Positions 15,302-21,717 of a DNA stretch of 44,474 bases are shown here, one piece after another (the first letter of the stretch is position 1; every line of letters starts with the position of its first letter). The stretch lies in contig JAFIEG010000034.1 of assembly GCA_020832665.1 (NCBI GenBank), forward strand, positions 1 to 44,474. Direction: 5' to 3'. Under the pieces are notes generated by a model that saw nothing but the letters and a program-made list of their open reading frames with translations, did not search any database and was not told the DNA's origin. The DNA is from Pararhodobacter sp. Lineage in GTDB: Bacteria; Pseudomonadota; Alphaproteobacteria; Rhodobacterales; Rhodobacteraceae. Position numbers and translations under genes: made by a program.

Positions 15302-16056
15302 GCGCCGAACCCGCGCTGCCCTTCGATCTGGGCGTCGGGGCGGCGATCTGGCTGGCCATCGCCTTTGCGGTGGCGGGCTTTGTGCGCGGCTATACCGGCT
15401 TCGGGCTTGGGGCGCTGGTGGTGAGCGCGGGCGCGGTGGTGATGAACCCGCTGCCGCTGATTGCCGTGGCGGTGTTCAGCGATCTGGCGATGACCGCGCA
15501 GATATGGCGCTCGCTCAGGCACGATATCGACTGGCGCATGGTGCTGACGCTGTTTGCCGGCGCCGCGCCGGGCCTGCCGCTGGGGCTGTTGGCGCTGACC
15601 GCGCTGCCCGAGGACGCGGCGCGCGCGGTCGTGGCGGGCTTCGTGCTGATGATGGCGCTGGCACTGGCGCTGGGCTGGACGCTGCTGCGCCCCGCCGGGC
15701 CGGGCCTGCGCTTTGGCACCGGGCTGTTCTCGGGGCTGGCCAATGCCGGCGGCGTGGGCGGGCTGCCGGTGGTGGTGCTACTGGCCGCACAGACCACGGC
15801 GCCGCGGCGCTTCCGGGCCACGCTGATCGCCTATTTCGTGCTGCTGGGGCTGTGGACGCTGCCGATGCTGTGGTGGGCGGGGCTGATCTGGCGCGACACG
15901 CTGATCGTGACCGCGCTGGCGTTGCCGCTTTTCCTTCTTGGCAACGCGCTCGGCAGCGCGCGCTTTCTCGCTGCCGACCCGCGCAGTTTCGGCCGGCTGG
16001 TGAATGCGCTGCTGCTGGCGCTGGCCACGCTGGGCCTGCTGCGGGCGCTGTGGTGA
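15298..16056 (+). CDS. TauE/SafE-family exporter, probable sulfite exporter
   Basis: This 252-residue integral membrane protein has about seven to eight helices. The family signature GFVRGYTGFGLGALVVS lies in the first third, and a related repeat GLFSGLANAGGVGGLPVVV in the second half, as expected for the duplicated TauE/SafE fold. Its ATG overlaps the xsc stop by 4 bp. Because Xsc releases sulfite, this genomic coupling points to sulfite (or sulfoacetate) export across the inner membrane, the role proposed for TauE/TauZ-type proteins in sulfonate degraders. The substrate itself is inferred from context. Confidence 0.9.
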   Translation: MSAEPALPFDLGVGAAIWLAIAFAVAGFVRGYTGFGLGALVVSAGAVVMNPLPLIAVAVFSDLAMTAQIWRSLRHDIDWRMVLTLFAGAAPGLPLGLLALTALPEDAARAVVAGFVLMMALALALGWTLLRPAGPGLRFGTGLFSGLANAGGVGGLPVVVLLAAQTTAPRRFRATLIAYFVLLGLWTLPMLWWAGLIWRDTLIVTALALPLFLLGNALGSARFLAADPRSFGRLVNALLLALATLGLLRALW

Positions 16057-16148
16057 GGCGCGCCCGGGGCGCTCCCGCGCCTTGTCAGGCGCCTGCGGCA
16101 CCTTCCGCGGCTTGGGCCGCGCCGCGCTCGCCTGCGGCGCGCGCGGCA

Positions 16149-16214
16149 GGGGGGCGCTGCCCCGCGTCGCGCGGGGCGCGCCTCCCCCCCGCGGATTTTT
16201 AGCAAGATGAAGGG
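16149..16214 (+). repeat. GC-rich intergenic repeat, copy 1
   Basis: This element reads GGGGGGCGCTGCCCC, a GC-rich centre, CTCCCCCCC, then GCGGATTTTTAGCAAGATGAAG. Copies 2 and 3 at 18361-18430 and 39481-39543 share the order G-run, CTGCC, C-run, CGTC, ACTCCCCCC, AT-rich step, GCAAGATGAAG. It sits between the convergent exporter and pta genes. The G-run can pair with the C-run just before an AT-rich step with T's, so it may act as a terminator for the plus strand. Confidence 0.75.
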
Positions 16215-16232
16215 AAGGGCCAGGGTGGCGGG

Positions 16233-17129
16233 TCAGCCGGTTTCAGGCACGGAGGCGAGAGCAAGGGTGATGGCGGTAATGGCGATGATGTCATCGCTGC
16301 TGGCGCCGCGCGAGAGGTCACTTACCGGCCGGGCAAAGCCCTGCAACACCGGGCCCAGCGCCTGCGCGCCGGCGAGTTCCTGGCAGAGCTTGTAGGCGAT
16401 GTTGCCGGCATCGAGCGAGGGGAAGATCAGCACATTGGCCTGCCCGCCGCCGGCGAGCCCCTTGCGCGTGGCGATACCGGAGTTGAGCGCGGCATCGCCC
16501 TGCACCGGACCCTGCACCGACAGCCCCTCGGCGCGCAATGTGTCGGTGACGCCGTGCAGCAGATCGACGCCGGGGCCGGTGCCCGAGCGGCCGGTGGAAT
16601 AGGACAGCAGCGCCAGTTCCGAGCGCCCGGTCAGCGCGCGCGCCGTGCGCGCCGAGGCTCGGGCGATATCGGCCAGTTCGGCCGCATCGGGGGCGACATT
16701 GAGCGCGCAATCGGCGAAGATGAATTCGCGCCCGTCGGGCAGCAGCATGGCAAAGAAGCTCGACGGTGTGGCGATACCTTGCGCCATGCCGACGCCCAGC
16801 TGCGCGGCCTCGATGACGCGGCGGGTGGGGGCGACGGCGCCGGCAATCAGGCAATCGGCCTCGCCCGCGGCGAGCATGGCGGCGGCGCGGATCAGCGGTT
16901 TTTCCAGCATCCGGCGGGCGAGGCTTTCCTTGAGCCCCGGCCGGTTGCGCAGCAGATGCGGAACATAAGATTCCAGCGGCGCGGCAGGTTCGGGGGCGAC
17001 GGGTTCGGCCAGCCCCTCGGCACGCAGCCGCGCGGCGGCTTCGCATATGCGGGCATCGTCGATTTCGGGCAGCAGCACGCGCGACTTGCGGGCGCGGGCG
17101 CTGGCAAAGGCGCGTTCGAGCAGACTCAT
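16233..17129 (-). CDS. pta: Phosphate acetyltransferase
   Basis: This 298-residue short-form Pta, without the N-terminal regulatory domains of long Pta, interconverts acetyl phosphate and acetyl-CoA. Family blocks are visible: SRVLLPEIDDARICEAAARL, AGAVAPTRRVIEAA, FADCALNVAPDAAELADIA and LLSYSTGRSGTGPGVD, the last being the phosphotransacetylase signature. The region NVLIFPSLDAGNIAYKL and the final GPVLQGFARPVSDLSRG complete the active-site lobe. It is convergent with the xsc-exporter pair and divergent (41-bp gap) from a citrate synthase gene. It is therefore well placed to take the acetyl phosphate from Xsc and pass acetyl-CoA to citrate synthesis. Pta next to xsc is a known arrangement in sulfonate-degrading Rhodobacterales. 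Confidence 0.94.
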   Translation of the reverse strand: MSLLERAFASARARKSRVLLPEIDDARICEAAARLRAEGLAEPVAPEPAAPLESYVPHLLRNRPGLKESLARRMLEKPLIRAAAMLAAGEADCLIAGAVAPTRRVIEAAQLGVGMAQGIATPSSFFAMLLPDGREFIFADCALNVAPDAAELADIARASARTARALTGRSELALLSYSTGRSGTGPGVDLLHGVTDTLRAEGLSVQGPVQGDAALNSGIATRKGLAGGGQANVLIFPSLDAGNIAYKLCQELAGAQALGPVLQGFARPVSDLSRGASSDDIIAITAITLALASVPETG

Positions 17130-17170
17130 CGATCGCTCCGCATGGATGCAAATGAGGGGAGAGTGCCGAT

Positions 17171-18304
17171 ATGAGTGACAGCGTCAAGATCAACCGCGGC
17201 CTGAAGGGTGTGTATTTCGAGCGTTCGGGCATTTCCGACATCGATGGGCGCGCCGGCACGCTGACCTATCGCGGCTATTCGATTCATGATCTGGCCGAGC
17301 ATGCAGGTTTTGAAGAGGTGGCGTGGCTGTTGATTCATGGCGAATTGCCGAATGAGGGCGAGTTGGCGCGCTTCGACAATTCGCTGAAGGCGGCGCGCGA
17401 ACTGCCTGGGCCTGTGATCGGGATCATCCGCGCGCTCGCCGCCGGGCATCCGATGGATGTGCTGCGCAGCGCCGTTTCGGCACTGGCCGCGCTGGATGCG
17501 GACAGCGTTGACGCCAGCGAGGCGGGTTTCCTGCGCAATGGCGAGAAGCTGATCGCGCAGATACCCGTCATCATCGCAGCGCATGAAGCCATTCGTAACG
17601 GGCGCGAGCCGGTGGCGCCGGACCCGGCGCTGGGCCATGCCGCCAACTGGCTGTGGATGCTCAAGGGCGAGAAGCCCTCTGCCGATGCTGCGCGGCTGGC
17701 CGAGCAGGATTTCATCCTGCACGCCGAGCATGGCTCGAATGCCTCATCCTTTGCCGCGCGGGTGACGGTGGGCACCGAGGCCAACCTGCACGGCGCCATG
17801 GTTGCCGCCATCGCCACGCTGGCCGGGCCGGCGCATGGAGGGGCGGCCGAGGACGTGATGCGCATGGTAGAGGAAATTGGCGCGCCGGAGAATGCGGCAG
17901 CCTATGTGAAGGCGAAACGCGCGGCGCGTGAGGCGGTCACCGGCTTCGGTCACCGGGTCTATCGCACCGAGGACCCGCGCGCGCGGCACATGAAGGCCGG
18001 GGTGGAGCGGCTGTCGCGCGAGATGGGCGAGCCGCGCTGGTTTGCCATTCTGCAGGCGGTGGTCGAGGCGATGCAGCCCTATGCGCGCCACGGGTTGAAC
18101 GTGAATGTCGATTTCTGGTCGGGCGCGATCTATCAGCTGCATGGCATCGCAATGGATCTTTATGTGCCGATCTTCGCCATCGGTCGGGCGCCGGGATGGG
18201 TGGCGCAATGCATGGAGCAGAAGCGCTCGAACATACTGATCCGGCCGCTGACGCTGTATGACGGGCCGGCGCCGCGCGAATGGGTGGCGCTGGCGGCGCG
18301 CTGA
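17171..18304 (+). CDS. Citrate synthase, short hexamer-unlike form (citrate/2-methylcitrate synthase family)
   Basis: This 377-residue enzyme lacks the N-terminal extension of the GltA type and resembles the short citrate/methylcitrate synthases. Active-site residues are present: the HAEHGSNASSF oxaloacetate loop, GPAHGGA (His), GFGHRVY (His) and NVNVDFWSG (Asp). The N-terminus YRGYSIHDLAEHAGFEEVAWLLIHGELP is the classic domain. Condensation of acetyl-CoA or propionyl-CoA with oxaloacetate cannot be distinguished from sequence alone. No prpB/prpD genes are nearby and pta is divergent 41 bp away, which favours an acetyl-CoA role downstream of Xsc and Pta. This may be an accessory citrate synthase besides a housekeeping gltA. 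Confidence 0.92.
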   Translation: MSDSVKINRGLKGVYFERSGISDIDGRAGTLTYRGYSIHDLAEHAGFEEVAWLLIHGELPNEGELARFDNSLKAARELPGPVIGIIRALAAGHPMDVLRSAVSALAALDADSVDASEAGFLRNGEKLIAQIPVIIAAHEAIRNGREPVAPDPALGHAANWLWMLKGEKPSADAARLAEQDFILHAEHGSNASSFAARVTVGTEANLHGAMVAAIATLAGPAHGGAAEDVMRMVEEIGAPENAAAYVKAKRAAREAVTGFGHRVYRTEDPRARHMKAGVERLSREMGEPRWFAILQAVVEAMQPYARHGLNVNVDFWSGAIYQLHGIAMDLYVPIFAIGRAPGWVAQCMEQKRSNILIRPLTLYDGPAPREWVALAAR

Positions 18305-18360
18305 GCCGGCGCGCAGGGGGCATTGCGGCCGGGGCGCTGCGCGGGTAATCAGCGCCTGAA

Positions 18361-18430
18361 AGGGGGCTGCCTGCCCCCGTCGCGCGCGGCGTGACTCCCC
18401 CCGGGCGTTTATTTCGGCAAGATGAAGAGG
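18361..18430 (+). repeat. GC-rich intergenic repeat, copy 2
   Basis: AGGGGGCTGCCTGCCCCC, then CGTC, GACTCCCCCC, TTTATTTC and GGCAAGATGAAG follow the same order as copies 1 and 3. It follows citrate synthase on the same strand and ends just before the DMT transporter start, so it may terminate the first and supply leader sequence to the second. Confidence 0.75.
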
Positions 18431-18435
18431 CAGAT

Positions 18436-19338
18436 GTGAGAGCGCCGGTCCATCCCGTTCCCGCGCCAGCGCCCGCCGCGGCGCAGCCCGTCAAGGCGGC
18501 GTTATGGATGTGCGGGGCGATTGCCTCCTTCACGCTGATGGCGGTGGCCGGGCGCGCGGTGATGGTCGAGCTGAACACATTCGAACTGATGTTCTGGCGC
18601 TCGATCTTCGGATTTGCCGTCGTTCTGGCGGTGGTGATGGTGAGCGCGCGCGGGCTGGCACAGGTGGCGAGCCGGCACATGCGGCTGCATCTGGGGCGCA
18701 ACGTGTTTCACTTCGCCGGGCAGAATCTGTGGTTCTTTGGCGTCGCCACGATTCCGCTGGCGCAGTTGGTGGCGCTGGAATTCACCATGCCGATCTGGGT
18801 GGTGCTTCTCGCGCCGCTGGTATTGGGCGAGAAGTTGACGCGCCGGCGGCTCGGGCTGGCGCTGATGGGTTTTGCCGGCGTGCTAATTGTCGCGCAGCCC
18901 GGCGTGGCGCCGCTGGGGCCTGGCCATCTGGCCGGCATTCTGGCGGCGGTGGGCTTTGCCATGAACGTGATGCTGACCAAGATGATCATGCGCCATGACG
19001 GGGTGTTGTGCGTGCTGTTCTGGATGACACTCTTGCAGACCCTTTTCGGTCTGGCGCTGTCCTTCATCGGCGGTTTCACCTGGCCCTCGGCGGCGATTGT
19101 GCCCTGGCTGGCGGTGGCGGGCATCACCGGGTTGACGGCGCATTACTCGCTGACCTCGGCGCTGGGGCTGGCGCCGGCTTCGGTGGTGGCGCCGATGGAA
19201 TTCGCGCGCTTGCCGATCATCGCGCTGGTGGCGGTGTGGCTTTATTCCGAGACACTCGACCCGCTGGTTTTCCTGGGTGCGGCGGTCATTTTCGTGGCGA
19301 ATTATCTGAACCTAAAGCCGGCGGGCGACAGGGCCTGA
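18436..19338 (+). CDS. DMT-superfamily (EamA) transporter
   Basis: This 300-residue membrane protein has about ten helices in two EamA repeats: ALWMCGAIASFTLMAVAGRAVM at the start of the first (given here only in part, residues 24-43 roughly) and GPGHLAGILAAVGFAMNVML at the start of the second. Helix-end signatures FTMPIWVVLLAPLVLGEKLT and FARLPIIALVAVWLYSETLD are typical. EamA proteins export or import small metabolites; the substrate is unknown. A GTG at 18436 with GAAGAGG upstream is the preferred start. A GTG at 18391 would place translation inside the repeat, and ATG 18508 would cut into the first helix. Stop to the TRAP gene start is 178 bp, so it is likely transcribed separately. Confidence 0.87.
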   Translation: MRAPVHPVPAPAPAAAQPVKAALWMCGAIASFTLMAVAGRAVMVELNTFELMFWRSIFGFAVVLAVVMVSARGLAQVASRHMRLHLGRNVFHFAGQNLWFFGVATIPLAQLVALEFTMPIWVVLLAPLVLGEKLTRRRLGLALMGFAGVLIVAQPGVAPLGPGHLAGILAAVGFAMNVMLTKMIMRHDGVLCVLFWMTLLQTLFGLALSFIGGFTWPSAAIVPWLAVAGITGLTAHYSLTSALGLAPASVVAPMEFARLPIIALVAVWLYSETLDPLVFLGAAVIFVANYLNLKPAGDRA

Positions 19339-19382
19339 CCCTTGGCGGAGACTGCTCGCCAGAGGCAGCCGATCCCGTCCGT

Positions 19383-19405
19383 ATTGGTCGGTTTAGTGAA
19401 CCAAT
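19383..19405. promoter_or_regulatory. Inverted repeat upstream of TRAP operon
   Basis: ATTGGT (19383-19388) and ACCAAT (19400-19405) flank 11 nt, inside which GGTTTAGTGAACC adds a smaller inverted repeat. It lies about 110-135 bp upstream of dctP, before a weak promoter, and could bind a regulator. No regulator gene is adjacent. Confidence 0.35.
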
Positions 19406-19431
19406 TCAGCATTTTTTCGCATCAAACAGGC

Positions 19432-19460
19432 TTTTCAGGTGGCCTGCGCTGTGCTTTAAC
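19432..19460 (+). promoter_or_regulatory. Weak sigma70-like promoter for dctP
   Basis: TTTTCA (19432-19437), a 17-nt spacer and TTTAAC (19455-19460) match the -35 and -10 consensus at 4 of 6 positions each. Predicted transcription would begin near 19467, directly at the palindrome 19469-19486. Confidence 0.35.
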
Positions 19461-19468
19461 CACCTGAT

Positions 19469-19486
19469 CAACCCGTCAACGGGTTG
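19469..19486. promoter_or_regulatory. 18-bp inverted repeat at the predicted dctP transcript start
   Basis: CAACCCGT-CA-ACGGGTTG is an 8-bp perfect inverted repeat around a CA centre. It lies 30 bp before the dctP ATG and at the predicted transcription start. It could be a repressor operator or a 5' mRNA hairpin stabilising the transcript. Confidence 0.45.
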
Positions 19487-19516
19487 GGAAGCAAAAAGAA
19501 CCCATGGGAGGAATAC

Positions 19517-20611
19517 ATGGATCGTCGCTCTTTCCTTAAGACTTCGGCAGTGGGCGGGGCCGCGGCCGCGACCGGTTCGCTGGCGGCACCCGCCGTGGCG
19601 CAGGGCCGCACGCCGATGGTGATCGTTTCGACCTGGCCGCGCGATTTTCCGGGGCTGGGCACCTCGGCGCAGCGTCTGGCCACGCTGATCGAGGATGCCA
19701 CCGATGGCGCCATCGCGGTGGAATACTACGCCGCTGGCGAGCGCGTCGGCGCCTTTGACGTGTTCGACGAGGTGTCGTCGGGCAACTCGCAGGCCTTCCA
19801 CGCCGCCGATTACTACTGGCTGGGCACGCATCCGGTGTTCGCCTATGTCTGCGCCGTTCCCTTCGGCCTGACGCCGCTCGAGCAGAATTCCTTCATCCAC
19901 TTCATGGGCGGGCAGGAAATCTGGGACGAGGTCGCCGATGAATACGGCCTGAAGGGCTGGCTGGCCGGCAACACCGGCTGTCAGCCGGGTGGCTGGTTCA
20001 ACACCGAGATCAACTCGCCCGAGGATCTGCGCGGGCTGCGCATGCGTATTCCGGGCATCGGCGGTTCGATGATGTCGAAACTTGGTGTTTCGGTCGTCTC
20101 GCTGCCGGGCGGGCAGATCTACGAGGCGCTGGTCTCGGGCGCGATCGACGCCACCGAATGGGTGGGCCCCTGGAACGATTTCTACCTGAACCTGCACCAG
20201 GCGGCGCGCTACTACTACAACCCCGGCGCGCAGGAACCCGGCCCGGCGCTGTCGCTGACCATGAACAAGTCCTGGCTGACCAGCCTGCCGAGCTGGCAGC
20301 AGCGCGCCATCCAGGCTTGCTGCCACACCGAAAACGACCGCATGATGGCGGAATACAACGCCATGAACGGCCGTTATCTGGACCGGCTGATCCAGGATCA
20401 CGGCATCCAGATGCGCGAATTCAACGAAGAAACCTTCGAGGCCTTCGGCGAGGCGTCGGAAGAGGTGTTCGACGAGATCCGCCAGCATTCGGATGCGGCA
20501 AACCGCATGCACGAAGCCTTCCTGCAGGCGCGCCGGGAGGTGGGCCACTGGCTGTCGATCTCCGAACAGGAATTCGCCTTCCAGCGCAATCGGGTTCTCG
20601 GCATCGAATAA
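19517..20611 (+). CDS. dctP: TRAP transporter substrate-binding protein, TakP-like, Tat-exported
   Basis: This 364-residue periplasmic receptor starts with a twin-arginine signal, MDRRSFLKT, then an Ala/Gly-rich h-region and AVA cleavage near residue 28. The mature part has YYWLGTHPVFAYVCAVPFGL, GNTGCQPGGWFNTEINSPED and GLRMRIPGIGG. DATEWVGPWND resembles the Glu-Trp motif of the 2-oxoacid-binding TakP subgroup. It captures a carboxylate (or possibly a sulfonate) ligand for the DctQM permease encoded next. ATG 19517 is chosen because GGGAGGA precedes it and the signal peptide begins there; an in-frame ATG at 19484 would bury the Tat motif. The ligand is inferred only from resemblance to TakP. 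Confidence 0.93.
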   Translation: MDRRSFLKTSAVGGAAAATGSLAAPAVAQGRTPMVIVSTWPRDFPGLGTSAQRLATLIEDATDGAIAVEYYAAGERVGAFDVFDEVSSGNSQAFHAADYYWLGTHPVFAYVCAVPFGLTPLEQNSFIHFMGGQEIWDEVADEYGLKGWLAGNTGCQPGGWFNTEINSPEDLRGLRMRIPGIGGSMMSKLGVSVVSLPGGQIYEALVSGAIDATEWVGPWNDFYLNLHQAARYYYNPGAQEPGPALSLTMNKSWLTSLPSWQQRAIQACCHTENDRMMAEYNAMNGRYLDRLIQDHGIQMREFNEETFEAFGEASEEVFDEIRQHSDAANRMHEAFLQARREVGHWLSISEQEFAFQRNRVLGIE

Positions 20612-20634
20612 GCCCGGCAGGCTGAAAAAACGGG

Positions 20635-20665
20635 TGGGGCGGAGCCGTTGGCGGTTTCCGCCCCA
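20635..20665 (+). promoter_or_regulatory. Intercistronic stem-loop between dctP and dctQ
   Basis: TGGGGCGGA (20635-20643) pairs perfectly with TCCGCCCCA (20657-20665), and GCC/GGC inside the loop adds a small apical stem. No T-run follows. In transporter operons such structures often protect the binding-protein mRNA or attenuate the permease genes, giving excess receptor; that role here is inference. Confidence 0.6.
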
Positions 20666-20712
20666 TTCCCGCAAGAAAGCGCGTCAACGCTGAATCCGAC
20701 AGGGGCTGATCC

Positions 20713-21711
20713 ATGCAGCACGCGATGCCCGCCACCGGTGCCGGGCCGCTGGTTCTCAGGCTGTTCGCCTGGGGAACCGTGACCGTAACCTTCGCCTTTC
20801 TCATCGAGAACTATCTGGTGCACTGGCGAGGGCAACCCGGCGCCATGGCCTTTGTGCAAGGTAATGGCAGCGGCTGGCTGTCGGCGCTTTTCTACGCCAT
20901 AGCTGCGGCGGCGGCGATTGCCATGGTGGCTCGCTCGCGGATGGAGCCGCTGCGCCCCGACAGCGAGCGCATTGCCCGGCTGACCAATTATCTGGTGCGC
21001 GCCTGCTTCTTTGCCGTTCTCTTCGTGGGGCTGGGCGACACGGCGGTATCCTGGCTGCGCGCCGAGGGGCTGCACCGCGTGCTTTTCAGCGACGAATTCG
21101 CCACGCAGCTGGGCCAGCCGCGCGCGCGCGGGCCGATGATTCACATCCCGCTGATGGCGCTGGGCTTCGTGGTGGCGCTGTTCACCCGCACGCTGGGCTT
21201 TCTGTGGTTGGCGCTGCTGGTGGTGCTGGTGCAGTTTCTCATGGTCATCGGCCGCTTCGTGTTTTCCTACGAGCAGCCCTTCATGGCCGATCTGGTGCGC
21301 ATGTGGTACGCGGCGCTGTTTCTGTTTGCCTCGGCCTATACGCTGGCAAGCGAGGGGCATGTGCGCGTCGATGTCTTTTATTCCTCGATGACGCGGCGCG
21401 CCAAGGCGGTGGTCAACGGCATCGGCTCGGTGGTGCTGGGCATGACCATGTGCTGGACGATCCTGATTCTGGGTACGGCGACAAACGCCTCCACCCTGAT
21501 TGGCCCCTTCATCCGTTTCGAGCAGGGCCAGCAGACCTATGGTGCGATGACGAAATACACGCTGGCGATCTTTCTTGCCGTGTTTGCTGTGAGCATGCTG
21601 CTGCAATTCGCCTCATATATTCTCAAGGCCGCCGCCGACTGGCGCGGCGAGCCCGACCCGAATGCCGGCCCCGAGGATGGGCAGGCCGAACCGCAACCGG
21701 TAGCGGGATAA
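20713..21711 (+). CDS. dctQ: TRAP transporter small permease, enlarged form
   Basis: This 332-residue protein is about twice the usual DctQ length of 160-200. The C-terminal half is the recognisable small permease: VLVQFLMVIGRFVFSYEQPF, MWYAALFLFASAYTLASEGH and VRVDVFYSSMTRRAKAVVNG. The N-terminal half adds about four more helices (20-40, 58-78, 95-115, 140-160), linked by soluble loops. Such long DctQ proteins accompany TakP-type systems. DctQ forms the scaffold around DctM in the inner membrane. The gene lies 101 bp after dctP and stops 6 bp before dctM. The C-terminus is Pro/Glu/Gly-rich. Start ATG 20713 has GACAGGGGC upstream. Confidence 0.88.
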   Translation: MQHAMPATGAGPLVLRLFAWGTVTVTFAFLIENYLVHWRGQPGAMAFVQGNGSGWLSALFYAIAAAAAIAMVARSRMEPLRPDSERIARLTNYLVRACFFAVLFVGLGDTAVSWLRAEGLHRVLFSDEFATQLGQPRARGPMIHIPLMALGFVVALFTRTLGFLWLALLVVLVQFLMVIGRFVFSYEQPFMADLVRMWYAALFLFASAYTLASEGHVRVDVFYSSMTRRAKAVVNGIGSVVLGMTMCWTILILGTATNASTLIGPFIRFEQGQQTYGAMTKYTLAIFLAVFAVSMLLQFASYILKAAADWRGEPDPNAGPEDGQAEPQPVAG

Positions 21712-21717
21712 GCGGCC

